From contig CAVSFF010000009.1 in assembly GCA_963727285.1 (NCBI GenBank), forward strand, positions 1 through 64,000: a DNA stretch of 64,000 nucleotides, in the 5' to 3' direction. Source of the stretch: CAITWD01 sp963727285 (GTDB taxonomy: Bacteria; Actinomycetota; Thermoleophilia; Miltoncostaeales; Miltoncostaeaceae). Every line of letters begins with the position of its first letter. Within the stretch, counting starts at the first letter, position 1. The notes beneath the pieces are model-generated. The model saw only the letters and a list, made by a program, of their open reading frames with translations, had not been told where the DNA came from and searched no databases. The translations under genes were made by a program, and so were the position numbers. Below are positions 1 through 8,038 of the stretch, one piece after another.

Positions 1-87
1 TTCAATTACCGGGTAAGAAACGACGACCTCGATACGGCGACCGCGGAAATGGCGCGCATCGTCGATGCTGTGACACGGAGTCTCTAG
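1..87 (+). CDS. gmk: Guanylate kinase, C-terminal fragment
   Basis: The first 28 codons in frame 1 end at a TAG at 85-87 and read as a guanylate kinase tail. The stretch FNYRVRNDDLDTA matches the family's C-terminal 'Y-x-V-x-N-D-D-L' segment. Guanylate kinase phosphorylates GMP to GDP. The gene is cut by the window edge, so the nucleotide-binding part is not visible. The stop overlaps the next start by one base (TAGTG). In many bacteria gmk is followed by rpoZ and then coaBC; here coaBC follows directly. Confidence 0.75.
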   Translation, partial: FNYRVRNDDLDTATAEMARIVDAVTRSL

Positions 88-1304
88 TGGCCAATATCGT
101 CCTCGGCGTCAGCAGCGGGATCGCCGCCTACAAGTCCGTCGACCTGATGCGCACGTTGCAGCGGGCCGATCACGACGTGCGCGTCGTGATGACCAAGAAT
201 GCGACCCGCTTCGTCGGCCCCGAGACGTTTGCGGCGCTCTCCGGCCACCCCGTCGGGATCGACGTCTTCGGCCAGGAGTTCGAGCCGGGGTTCGATCATC
301 TGGACTTCGCCCGGTTCGCCGATGCGATCCTGATCTGCCCGGCGTCAGCGAACACGATCGCGGCGCTTGCCGCCGGATTTGCCGACGGCCTGCTGACCAC
401 GACCGCGCTGGCCTTTGACGGGCCGCTCGTGCTCGCGCCGGCCATGAACACCAAGATGTGGCAGCACCCCGCGACCCAGGCCAATCTGGCCACCCTCGCC
501 GGGCGAGGTGCGCACATCGTGCCGCCGGCGGTGGGCCTGCTCGCCGACGGCGACATCGGGCCGGGTCGCCTGCCGGAAATCGAAGTGATCGTCGACGAAT
601 TGGAGCGCGCGGTTGCCGCCGACCGTCCCTTGCGCGGGATGTCGATCTTGATCACGGCGGGAGGCACCCGAGAGCCGATCGATGCCGTCCGCTACGTGGG
701 CAATCGCTCAAGCGGCAAGATGGCGTGGGCGCTCGCCGATGAGGCCTCCCGGCGCGGCGCCGACGTCACCGTTCTTGCCGCCAACGTGGACCTCCCGCGC
801 CGCCCCGACATCGTGTACGTCGACACGCCGACCGCGCACGAGATGCTCATCGCCTGTCGCGCCTATCACCGCGATGCGGACATCGTGATCATGGCGGCCG
901 CAGTCGCCGACTACCGCCCGGCGTCGGCCGTCGCCGGGAAGATCGACAAGTCCGCATCGGAGGCCCTGGAGATCCCGCTGGAGCGGACCGCCGACATCCT
1001 GACCGAGCTGTCCCGACAGCGCCGGCCGGGTCAGGTGCTGGTCGGATTCGCCGCCGAGGCCGGTGCCGCCGGGCTCGTGCGGGCCCGCGCCAAACGCGAA
1101 CGGAAGGCGGTCGATCTGGTCGTCTACAACGACATCTCGGCGCCCGGTATCGGGTTTGGCAGCGACGAAAACGCCATCACCATCATCGGACCGGGGGAGC
1201 GGGAGGAGATGCTGGCGCGCGCGCCCAAACGCGAATGCGCCCGGCACATTCTCGATGCCACCCTTGCGATCTTCGATCCCGGCCGCGTGGCTCCCGCCCC
1301 ATGA
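87..1304 (+). CDS. coaBC: Bifunctional phosphopantothenoylcysteine decarboxylase / phosphopantothenate-cysteine ligase
   Basis: This 405-aa cytosolic enzyme carries out two consecutive steps of coenzyme A synthesis: joining cysteine to phosphopantothenate (CoaB) and decarboxylating the product (CoaC). The N-terminal flavoprotein half shows GVSSGIAAYKS, CPASANTIAA and PAMNTKMW. The C-terminal half shows ITAGGTREPID, VRYVGNRSSGKMAWA and AAAVADYRP, the nucleotide-binding signature. Length is normal for the fusion. The GTG start at 87 overlaps the gmk stop. In the flap that normally reads LACGD with a conserved cysteine, this protein reads LLADGDIGPGR, so the cysteine is replaced by aspartate; I believe other actinobacterial CoaBC proteins also lack it. 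Confidence 0.95.
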   Translation: MANIVLGVSSGIAAYKSVDLMRTLQRADHDVRVVMTKNATRFVGPETFAALSGHPVGIDVFGQEFEPGFDHLDFARFADAILICPASANTIAALAAGFADGLLTTTALAFDGPLVLAPAMNTKMWQHPATQANLATLAGRGAHIVPPAVGLLADGDIGPGRLPEIEVIVDELERAVAADRPLRGMSILITAGGTREPIDAVRYVGNRSSGKMAWALADEASRRGADVTVLAANVDLPRRPDIVYVDTPTAHEMLIACRAYHRDADIVIMAAAVADYRPASAVAGKIDKSASEALEIPLERTADILTELSRQRRPGQVLVGFAAEAGAAGLVRARAKRERKAVDLVVYNDISAPGIGFGSDENAITIIGPGEREEMLARAPKRECARHILDATLAIFDPGRVAPAP

Positions 1305-1627
1305 GCGAGTACGAGGCCTACGAGGCCTTCACCCGCGGCCACGCGTTGCTGCGCACCCGGGATTTTCACCAGGCGGCAGTCGCATTCCAGCGCGCACGCC
1401 GCCTCGAACCCGACAAGGCATCGATCCGGGAGGCGCTGGGTCGCGCCTACATGGGGTGCCGGGACTTCGCGCGGGCTCGCGAGGAGTTCGCCGCAGCGGT
1501 CGAGCTTGGACCCACCGACGGCTATGCGCACTTCGGCCTCGCCAAAGCGCTCGAACGACTGGGCGATACCGACTTGGCCGAACGGCACTTCCGCCTGGCC
1601 AAGTGCTTCCAGCTCGGCCTTGGCTAG
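1301..1627 (+). CDS. Small TPR-repeat protein
   Basis: A 108-aa protein made almost entirely of tetratricopeptide-like helical hairpins. The units show the Y/A-x3-G...A...P spacing of TPRs, for example AVAFQRARRLEPD, AREEFAAAVELGP and AERHFRLAKCFQ. Such proteins normally act as scaffolds; no partner is evident. The ATG at 1301 overlaps the coaBC stop (ATGA), so translation is probably coupled. Its TAG stop shares the palindrome CTAG at 1624-1627 with the stop of the convergent gene. Confidence 0.8.
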   Translation: MSEYEAYEAFTRGHALLRTRDFHQAAVAFQRARRLEPDKASIREALGRAYMGCRDFARAREEFAAAVELGPTDGYAHFGLAKALERLGDTDLAERHFRLAKCFQLGLG

Positions 1628-2091
1628 CCGGCGTCGGTCCGCGGGACGGCGGACGGCGGGGCCCCGATATCGATATGCGCCGGTATCGCGAACCCGAGGC
1701 GCACCAGGCCTTCGTAGCTCTCGTCGACGTACGTAACGAGGAGTCCGAGCACGGTATCCAGGGTGTCCGGACCGAGTTCGGAGTCCTCCAGGTGGGCCGC
1801 GAGCACCAGATCCCCGTCCGGGTCGAGCCCGAACCGCCAATATGCCATCTGCAGGTTCCGCTCGAGCATCCGGCGGTAGACAGCTTCATGCTCGCGGTCG
1901 GGCGCCCGCATGACGAACGCGCCCATCCGCACGGTGCGCTCGCGTGCCCGCAGGCCGACCCCGATGCCGCCGCGCTTGATCGACGGGAGCTCGACCGACC
2001 AGCCGCCGCCACGGCGCGCGGCGGGCGCCAGGCCGAGTTCCTGAAGGTACGCCCCGATTCGGGCATTGAGCAGAATCGCCTCGCCGGCCAT
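1624..2091 (-). CDS. YbjN-like protein
   Basis: A 155-aa soluble protein with no signal peptide. It resembles the YbjN / type-III-chaperone-like fold common in Actinobacteria: MAYWRFGLDPDGDLVLAAH in the middle, then a long helix DTVLGLLVTYVDESYEGL. These proteins are thought to bind other proteins; no enzymatic function is known. It is convergent with the TPR gene, and the two stop codons share CTAG. The ATG at 2091 lies only about 37 bp from the divergent dtd start, so the two promoters must overlap or abut. Confidence 0.7.
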   Translation of the reverse strand: MAGEAILLNARIGAYLQELGLAPAARRGGGWSVELPSIKRGGIGVGLRARERTVRMGAFVMRAPDREHEAVYRRMLERNLQMAYWRFGLDPDGDLVLAAHLEDSELGPDTLDTVLGLLVTYVDESYEGLVRLGFAIPAHIDIGAPPSAVPRTDAG

Positions 2092-2114
2092 GTGGCCATC
2101 CTAGACGCCGCCCG

Positions 2115-2120
2115 TAGAAT
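2115..2120 (+). promoter_or_regulatory. -10 box for dtd (leaderless type)
   Basis: TAGAAT is a close match to TATAAT and ends 8 nt before the GTG start of dtd. Transcription would begin at or next to the start codon, so the mRNA should be leaderless. No convincing -35 box is visible. Confidence 0.6.
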
Positions 2121-2128
2121 CTCGCGTC

Positions 2129-2617
2129 GTGCGGATCGTTGTTCAGCGCGTGCGCAGCGCACGGGTGGAAGTCGACGGGCGGGTCGTCGGCGAAATCGCG
2201 GCGGGCCTGGTCGCGCTGATCGGTGTCACGCACTCCGACACGGCCGATCTCGCCTGTCGTCTGGCGGACAAGACCGCCGCGCTGCGGGTCTTCGGTGATG
2301 GCGCCCGGCCATTCGACCGGAGCGTCGTCGAGGTCGGCGGCGCCGTGCTGTGCGTGAGCCAGTTCACGCTGTACGGGAACCTGCGGCGGGGGAATCGGCC
2401 GTCCTGGAGCGATGCCGCCCCCGGCGATCCCGCCCGCGCCGTCGTCGACGCCTACGCCAGGCGCCTGGCTGAACTCGGGGTCCAGGTCGCCACCGGGGAG
2501 TTCGGTGCGCACATGTCGGTGATCCTCGAAAACGACGGGCCGGTGACGCTGATCCTCGACAGCGAACAGCTTGGCGGGCCGCGCTCCGGCGGTCCCGCGG
2601 GCGGGCCCGGGGGATGA
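2129..2617 (+). CDS. dtd: D-aminoacyl-tRNA deacylase
   Basis: Cytosolic proofreading enzyme that hydrolyses D-amino acids, and glycine mischarged on tRNA-Ala, from tRNA. The 162-aa protein has the family start MRIVVQRVRSARV, the SQFTLYGN motif that holds the catalytic threonine, and the C-terminal NDGPVT Gly-cisPro motif that excludes L-amino acids. The last 15 or so residues are a Gly/Pro-rich tail. The GTG start at 2129 lies 8 nt after a -10 box and has no Shine-Dalgarno sequence, which fits a leaderless mRNA. Confidence 0.93.
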   Translation: MRIVVQRVRSARVEVDGRVVGEIAAGLVALIGVTHSDTADLACRLADKTAALRVFGDGARPFDRSVVEVGGAVLCVSQFTLYGNLRRGNRPSWSDAAPGDPARAVVDAYARRLAELGVQVATGEFGAHMSVILENDGPVTLILDSEQLGGPRSGGPAGGPGG

Positions 2618-2643
2618 CCGTCGCGACCGATCGGTGCTAACCT
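2614..2643 (+). promoter_or_regulatory. Promoter of the rimP-nusA operon
   Basis: TAACCT at 2638-2643 is preceded by TG at 2635-2636, giving an extended -10 (TGCTAACCT). ATGACC at 2614-2619 is a fair -35 at 18-bp spacing. It overlaps the dtd stop and would start an RNA near 2650, leaving a leader of about 118 nt before rimP. Confidence 0.55.
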
Positions 2644-2690
2644 AGACGCGGAGTTTTTGTGTCATTCGTAGAATCGTTCGGACGGGCAGG

Positions 2691-2718
2691 GAGTGGGCGT
2701 AACGGCCCGCTCTTTTTT
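2691..2718 (+). terminator. rimP-leader attenuator hairpin
   Basis: GAGTGGGC (2691-2698) pairs with GCCCGCTC (2705-2712) across a 6-nt loop. All eight positions pair, one of them as G-T, and six T residues follow. This is an intrinsic terminator placed inside the 5' leader, 50 nt before rimP, as in the rimP-leader attenuators reported upstream of rimP in many bacteria. Because the operon encodes NusA, which stimulates pausing and termination, feedback control is a natural inference. Confidence 0.75.
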
Positions 2719-2767
2719 GTTTCCGGCGAAAGGGTGGTCCGCACGACGACGTGAAAGGGGGAGGCAG

Positions 2768-3217
2768 GTGCAGGTCCGCGAATCGCTCGAGCGCGAAGTC
2801 GAGGCATGCCTGACCCAGCAACTCCCGGACGTCGATCTACGCGAGGTCACGCTGATCGGCCCGGACCGTTCGGGAACCCTGCGGGTGGTCGTCGACCATC
2901 CCGCCGGTGTCGATCACGGTATCTGCGAGCAGGTCACGCGGGCGCTGCAGACGGTCGGACTCAACGACCGGTACGGCATCGAGGTGTGGTCTCCGGGTCC
3001 GGAGCCGCCCCTGCGCACGCGCGAGCATTTCAGGCAGGCGCGCGGCCATCGGGTCGCGGTGAGGGTCGACGAGGACGGCAAGCGGCGATCGCGCGAAGGC
3101 GTGTTGCAGGCGGTCACCGCCACCGGCGTCCAGATCGAAACGGCAACAGGAATCATCGAGATTGCGTTCTCCGACATCCGGCGCGCATGCGATCGGGAGG
3201 GGAGCGTCGAGTGTTAA
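2768..3217 (+). CDS. rimP: Ribosome maturation factor RimP
   Basis: Assists assembly of the 30S subunit. The 149-aa protein has the N-terminal alpha/beta domain (LREVTLIGPDRSGTLRVVVD, with the V-D-H-x-I-C-x-x-V-T-R segment) and a C-terminal SH3-like domain (KRRSREGVLQAV...IEIAFSDIRRA). I chose the GTG at 2768 because AAAGGGGGAGG lies just upstream. An upstream in-frame start at 2693 would fall inside the attenuator hairpin. First gene of the nusA-infB operon. Confidence 0.9.
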   Translation: MQVRESLEREVEACLTQQLPDVDLREVTLIGPDRSGTLRVVVDHPAGVDHGICEQVTRALQTVGLNDRYGIEVWSPGPEPPLRTREHFRQARGHRVAVRVDEDGKRRSREGVLQAVTATGVQIETATGIIEIAFSDIRRACDREGSVEC

Positions 3218-3287
3218 GCCACACGACGTCCGCACGTCCGGCCGCCACGGCGGCCTGGGGGACGACGCACCAGACCGGGAGTAAGAG

Positions 3288-4637
3288 TTGAACCGCGAGA
3301 TCATCGAGGCGATCAAGCAGATCGAACGCGAGAAGGGCATCGAAGCCGAGACCCTGCTGGTGGCCCTGGAGGACGCGCTGTTGGCGGCCTACAAGAAGAC
3401 CCCCGACGCCGCCGACCACGCCCGGGTCGAGATCGACCGCGAGACCGGTGACATCCGCGTCTTCCAGCTGCTTCCGCCCGAGGGCGAAGAGCTGCGCACG
3501 CTCCCGCAACCGGCGTTTGAGATCCCCGAGGGCGTCGACCCCGACGAGTTCGAGCCGCCGGAGCCGGAGATCGACTGGGACGCGTATGCGGACGAGGAGA
3601 TCGACGCGATCGACGTCACCCCGGACAACTTCGGGCGCATCGCGGCGATGACCGCCAAGCAGGTCATCTACCAGCGCATTCGCGAGGCCGAGCGTGAATT
3701 GATGTACGACGAATACGTCGACCGCGTCGGCGACGTCGTGACCGGCATCGTCCAGCAGTCCGACCACCGCTACACGCTGGTCGACCTCGGTCGCGTCGAG
3801 GCCTTGCTGCCCGAGAGCGAGCAGGTCCCGGGCGAGCGCTACGACCACGGTTCACGCGTCAAAGCAGTGATCACCGAGGTCCGAAGCTCGGCGAAGGGCC
3901 CGCAGGTGATCGTCTCCCGACGCGCGGACCAGCTCGTGCGCGAGCTGTTCAAGCTCGAGGTCCCGGAGATGGCCGATGGACTCGTCGAGATCCGCAACGT
4001 CGCGCGTGAGGCCGGCTGGCGGTCCAAGATCGCCGTCATCTCCAACGTCCAGGGTGTCGACCCGGTCGGCGCCTGCGTCGGCCCCCGTGGCTCCCGGGTG
4101 CGGATGGTCGTCAGCGAATTGCGTGGTGAGAAGATCGACATCATCCCGTTCAACGACGAACCCGCCCGTTACATCGCCAAGGCCCTCTCGCCGGCACGCG
4201 TGCGCGAAGTCCTGGTCGACGACGAGAACCGGCAGGCGACGGTCATCGTGCCGGACGACCAACTGTCGCTCGCGATCGGGCGCGAGGGGATGAACGCCAA
4301 GCTCGCGGCACGCCTGACCGGATGGCGGATCGACATCAAGAACGAGTCGACGTTCGCCTCCGAGGGCACCGAGACGTTCGAGGACGAGGCCGTCGGCGGC
4401 AAGGCGCGCTGTGTCGCGCTGCTGCGCAACGGTCGTCGCTGCCCGAACGCCGCCGAAGAGGGCACGCGCTACTGCGCGATCCCCGCCCACGCCCAGCTCG
4501 GGGCCCTGGAAGCCGATCTCGGCCGCGACCTGACCGCCGACGAAGTCCAGGAGGCGGTCACACCCAAGGGGTTCGCCCGCATCTCAGGCCTGACCGAAGC
4601 CGGCGACCCGTCGGCGACCGACGGGGAGGGCAGCTGA
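3288..4637 (+). CDS. nusA: Transcription termination/antitermination factor NusA with a Cys/His tail
   Basis: Binds RNA polymerase and modulates pausing, termination and antitermination. The 449-aa protein has the NusA N-terminal domain (MNREIIEAIKQIEREKGIE), an S1 domain (GDVVTGIVQQSDHRYTLVDL), then KH domains (VDPVGACVGPRGSRVRMV and LAIGREGMNAKLAARLTGW). TTG at 3288 is the likely start, with GGGAGTAAGAG before it. The last 75 residues are not a standard NusA acidic repeat. They hold C375, C385, C396 and H401 (C-x9-C-x10-C-x4-H), which looks like a zinc knuckle. The gene is followed closely by ylxR. Confidence 0.95.
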   Translation: MNREIIEAIKQIEREKGIEAETLLVALEDALLAAYKKTPDAADHARVEIDRETGDIRVFQLLPPEGEELRTLPQPAFEIPEGVDPDEFEPPEPEIDWDAYADEEIDAIDVTPDNFGRIAAMTAKQVIYQRIREAERELMYDEYVDRVGDVVTGIVQQSDHRYTLVDLGRVEALLPESEQVPGERYDHGSRVKAVITEVRSSAKGPQVIVSRRADQLVRELFKLEVPEMADGLVEIRNVAREAGWRSKIAVISNVQGVDPVGACVGPRGSRVRMVVSELRGEKIDIIPFNDEPARYIAKALSPARVREVLVDDENRQATVIVPDDQLSLAIGREGMNAKLAARLTGWRIDIKNESTFASEGTETFEDEAVGGKARCVALLRNGRRCPNAAEEGTRYCAIPAHAQLGALEADLGRDLTADEVQEAVTPKGFARISGLTEAGDPSATDGEGS

Positions 4638-4660
4638 GCTCCCCGTCGACACCCGTTCAT

Positions 4661-4921
4661 GTGCCGCAACGGCGGTGCATCGGCTGCGGACGCCGGGCGC
4701 CTCAGCGCGAATTGCTGCGCTTCGTCGCCGCGGGCGAGTACAGTCCGTCCGTGCTGGTACGCGATCCTGCGTATCGGGCGCCGGGCCGCGGCGCCTACGT
4801 GTGTCCCGGCACGGCGTGTTTTGAACTTGCCCAGACGCGACGCGCGTTCCATCGTGCGTTGCGCCGGCAGGGCACCGAGCTGCTGATCGAACCGGGGCTC
4901 GTCGCGAGCCTCGCGGCGTAG
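4661..4921 (+). CDS. ylxR: YlxR-family RNA-binding protein
   Basis: A small basic protein always found between nusA and infB in many bacteria; relatives bind RNA and some bind RNase P. Visible motifs are RRCIGCGRRAPQRELLRF at the N terminus, RAPGRGAYVCP in the middle and RRAFHRALR near the end, the family signature. GTG at 4661 gives 86 aa but has no good Shine-Dalgarno. A CTG at 4634, overlapping the nusA stop and just after GGGAGGG, is an alternative start that would add nine residues. Confidence 0.85.
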   Translation: MPQRRCIGCGRRAPQRELLRFVAAGEYSPSVLVRDPAYRAPGRGAYVCPGTACFELAQTRRAFHRALRRQGTELLIEPGLVASLAA

Positions 4922-4938
4922 TCTGTCCAAGGAGAGCG

Positions 4939-7692
4939 ATGGCGAAGAAGCGGGTCTACGAGATCGCGAAGGATGAGGGGCTGCCCAGTGCCTTCGTACT
5001 GCAGCGCCTGCAGCGTGCCGGGATGGCGGTCAAGACCGCCTCGTCGACGGTGGACGTCGAATGGGCCCTGCACATGCTGAATCCCAACCGTCACCCCAAG
5101 CCCGCCACGCCGCTCGAGGTCGAGCCTGAGCGCCCGGTCAAGCCCGCCCCAGCACCGGAACCGGAGCCGGAGGCCGACGAGCCCGCAAAGCCGAAGCCGA
5201 CCCGTCCGCGCCCGCGTCCGCGCCCACGCACGGTTCCCGTCGCCGAGACCGCCACGCCGGCACCGGCAGCACCTGCGGTCCCCGCTGCTCCGGCCGCACC
5301 CGCCCCGGCACCGGAGCCCGTCGTCGAGGCCGCACCTGCGGCACCCGAACCCGCGCCTGCCCCGGCACCGGAGCCCGTCGTCGAGGCCGCACCTGCGGCA
5401 CCCGCACCCGCGCCCGCGCCCACACCCGCTCCGGCGCCCGAGCCGGTGGCCGAGGCCGTTGCGCCCGAGCAGCCGGCTGTCACACCCGCGGCCGCCCCGG
5501 TCGAGGAGACCGCGCCGGCTCCGGTCGAGGAACCGACGCCCAAGCGCATCGGCCCGCGCGTGATCAGCCGTGCCGAAGACAACCGCCCCTCCGCTGCCAA
5601 GCCCACGACACCGGCGGGCGATGCAAACGCCGCGCCGCAGTCGGGCCGACCCGCGCCGACCCCGGCCGCCGGCCAGGCCGGTGACGCCCGCGGACAGCGC
5701 AACGGTCCCGGACGCGGCGGACCGGGCCAGGGTGGCCCGGGTGGTGGTGGACCCGGCGGCGGGAACCGTCGCGGACGTCCGCGCCGTGTCGTGATCGACG
5801 CCCAGGCGAACCGCCGTGGGGGCGGCACCCAGGGGGGCCGCGGAGGCGGTCGCGGCGGCAAGGCCGCACCCGAGCGCGAAGGCGTCCCGGCAGTCCCGGC
5901 GCCGCCGGATCTCACGCCGGTCGACGTCGCTTCCGGCGCCACGGTCAAGGACCTCGCCGAGGCCCTGTCGATCTCGTCCGCCCAGATCATCAAGCTCATG
6001 ATGGTTGCCGGCGAGCTGGTCACGCTGACCCAGTCACTATCGGACGACGCGATCGAACTGATCGCCGACGAACTCGAGCGCGTGGTGAACATCGTCCACG
6101 CCGAAGAGGAAGACGAGCGTCCCGAGACCTTTGACGACGCGCCCGAGGATCTCGTGACACGAGCCCCGGTCGTCACCGTGATGGGTCACGTCGACCATGG
6201 CAAGACATCGCTGCTGGACGCCGTCCGCAAGACCGAGGTCGCGGCCGGCGAAGCCGGCGGGATCACCCAGCACATCGGCGCGTACCAGGTCCACCACGGG
6301 GACCGGAACGTCACGTTCCTCGATACCCCGGGCCATGAGGCGTTCACCGCCATGCGTGCGCGCGGCGCCAAGATCACCGACGTCGCGATCATCGTCGTGG
6401 CCGCCGACGACGGCGTCATGCCGCAGACCATCGAGGCGATCGACCACGCGCGCGCCGCCGAGGTGCCGTTCGTTGTCGCGATCAACAAGATCGACAAGGA
6501 GAACGCCAACCCCGACCGCGTCCGCCAGGAGCTGTCGACACACGAGGTCATCCCGTCCGACTGGGGCGGTACCCACGAGTTCGTCAACGTCTCGGCGCAC
6601 ACCGGGGAAGGCATCGACGATCTGCTGGAGACCGTTCTGCTGGTCGCCGATGCCGATGCCGAGCCCAAGGCCAACCCGGTTGCTCCCGCATCCGGCACGG
6701 TGATCGAATCGCGGCTGGATCCCGGTCGCGGACCGGTCTGCACCGTGCTGGTCCAGCGCGGAACGCTCCGGGTCGGCGACGTCATCCTGGCCGGCGAGCA
6801 GCACGGCCGCGTCCGTGCCATGAACAACTTCAACGGCGCTCCGATGACCGAGGCGACGCCGTCGATGCCCGCCGAGGTGCTCGGACTGTCCGGTGTCCCG
6901 GATGCCGGCGACAAGTTCCGCATCGTCGACAACGAGCGGACGGCTCGGCAGATGGCGAGCGAGCGCAGCCAACGCCTTCGGGCCGAGGAATTGGCCAACC
7001 GGCGCGCGCCCGTGTCGCTCGATGACCTGTTCTCGCGCATCAAGGAGGGCGGGCTCAAGGAGCTCAACCTCATCGTCAAGGGCGACGTGCAAGGGTCGGT
7101 CGGCGCACTCGTCGACGCGCTCGAGAAGGTCTCCCAGACCGAAGTCCGCCTGCGGATCATCCACACCGGCGTCGGCGCGATCACCGAGTCCGACGTCAAC
7201 CTCGCGGCGGCATCGCAGGCCATCATCATCGGGTTCAACGTCCGTCCGCGTCCGGAAGCGAAAGTCCTCGCCGAACGCGAGAGCGTCGACATCCGAACCT
7301 ACCGGGTCATCTACCGGGCGATCGAAGACGTCCAGGACGCCCTGGTCGGGCTGCTCGAGCCGGACATCGTCGAGGACACGATCGGCCAGGCCGAGGTCCG
7401 CACGACGTTCCGGGCCAGCCGCCTCGGTACCATCGCCGGCTGCTACATCCTCGACGGCACCGTCCGGCGCGGCGCCCAGGCGCGGCTGCTCCGCGACGGC
7501 ACCGTCGTCTACGAGGGGCGCATCGGGTCGCTGCGGCGGTTCAACGAGGACGTGCGCGAAGTCCAGCAGGGCTTCGAGTGCGGCATCCTGCTCGAGGACT
7601 TCAACGACGTCAAGGACGGCGACGTCATCGAGGCCTTCGAGCTCCGCGAGGTCGCCCGGACCGCCCAGGTAGCGGCGGAACCGGTCGAGTAG
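4939..7692 (+). CDS. infB: Translation initiation factor IF-2
   Basis: GTPase that brings initiator tRNA to the 30S subunit and promotes subunit joining. The 917-aa protein begins with an IF2N domain (MAKKRVYEIAKDEGLPSAF). A long disordered region, residues about 55-310, is rich in Ala, Pro, Gly and Arg. A second IF2N-like segment follows near residue 335. The GTP domain from about residue 410 has GHVDHGKTSLLDAV (G1), DTPGHEAF (G3) and NKID (G4), and the C1/C2 domains end the protein. Start ATG at 4939 follows CAAGGAGAGCG. The linker contains a tandem DNA duplication. Confidence 0.97.
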   Translation: MAKKRVYEIAKDEGLPSAFVLQRLQRAGMAVKTASSTVDVEWALHMLNPNRHPKPATPLEVEPERPVKPAPAPEPEPEADEPAKPKPTRPRPRPRPRTVPVAETATPAPAAPAVPAAPAAPAPAPEPVVEAAPAAPEPAPAPAPEPVVEAAPAAPAPAPAPTPAPAPEPVAEAVAPEQPAVTPAAAPVEETAPAPVEEPTPKRIGPRVISRAEDNRPSAAKPTTPAGDANAAPQSGRPAPTPAAGQAGDARGQRNGPGRGGPGQGGPGGGGPGGGNRRGRPRRVVIDAQANRRGGGTQGGRGGGRGGKAAPEREGVPAVPAPPDLTPVDVASGATVKDLAEALSISSAQIIKLMMVAGELVTLTQSLSDDAIELIADELERVVNIVHAEEEDERPETFDDAPEDLVTRAPVVTVMGHVDHGKTSLLDAVRKTEVAAGEAGGITQHIGAYQVHHGDRNVTFLDTPGHEAFTAMRARGAKITDVAIIVVAADDGVMPQTIEAIDHARAAEVPFVVAINKIDKENANPDRVRQELSTHEVIPSDWGGTHEFVNVSAHTGEGIDDLLETVLLVADADAEPKANPVAPASGTVIESRLDPGRGPVCTVLVQRGTLRVGDVILAGEQHGRVRAMNNFNGAPMTEATPSMPAEVLGLSGVPDAGDKFRIVDNERTARQMASERSQRLRAEELANRRAPVSLDDLFSRIKEGGLKELNLIVKGDVQGSVGALVDALEKVSQTEVRLRIIHTGVGAITESDVNLAAASQAIIIGFNVRPRPEAKVLAERESVDIRTYRVIYRAIEDVQDALVGLLEPDIVEDTIGQAEVRTTFRASRLGTIAGCYILDGTVRRGAQARLLRDGTVVYEGRIGSLRRFNEDVREVQQGFECGILLEDFNDVKDGDVIEAFELREVARTAQVAAEPVE
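5302..5404 (+). repeat. Tandem duplication in the infB linker
   Basis: A 46-nt segment at 5302-5347 recurs exactly at 5359-5404, with a period of 57 nt (19 codons), so the frame is kept. It encodes the APEPVVEAAPAAP-type unit of the disordered IF-2 linker, and suggests slippage or recombination within low-complexity sequence. Confidence 0.8.
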
Positions 7693-7708
7693 GCGGGTAC
7701 CGGTCGCA

Positions 7709-8038
7709 ATGGGTGCGGGCTACGTCGGCACCGTGAGCGCGGATCTCCATCTTCCGACGAGCGGGTCCCTGAAGGACAAGCGCCGCGAACTGCGGCGCTT
7801 GGTCGCCCGCCTGCGCAATCAACATCACTGCGCCGCCGCCGAGGTCGACTATCAGGACCTCTGGCAGCGGGCGCAGGTCACCGTCGCGCTGGTCGGGTCC
7901 GACGCGTCCGAGCTCGGGTCGCGGATCGAGGCCGTCAGTCGCGCATTCCATACCGATGCCGCGTTTGTGGTCGTCGACGAGATGCGGGACCTGCGCCCGG
8001 TTGCCGGCGAGCCGCCCTACCTCGGAGTGACTGCATGA
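7709..8038 (+). CDS. ylxP: YlxP-like protein (DUF503)
   Basis: A 109-aa protein of the DUF503 family, usually found between infB and rbfA. Family features are the opening beta strand VGTVSADLHLPTSGSLKDKRR, the R-x-L-V-A-R-L-R-N-Q-H helix, and the middle stretch AEVDYQDLWQRAQVTVALV. Its function is unsettled; position suggests a role in ribosome assembly. It starts 16 nt after infB, and its stop overlaps rbfA by four bases (ATGA). Confidence 0.85.
   Translation: MGAGYVGTVSADLHLPTSGSLKDKRRELRRLVARLRNQHHCAAAEVDYQDLWQRAQVTVALVGSDASELGSRIEAVSRAFHTDAAFVVVDEMRDLRPVAGEPPYLGVTA

Noticed and set aside
2693..2767. A longer RimP starting at 2693
   Set aside because: The extra 25 codons lie in the attenuator hairpin and T tract, and a strong Shine-Dalgarno precedes GTG 2768.
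5100..5560. A CRISPR-like or satellite array
   Set aside because: The repeats are the in-frame Ala/Pro linker of IF-2; there are no spacers of uniform length and no cas genes.
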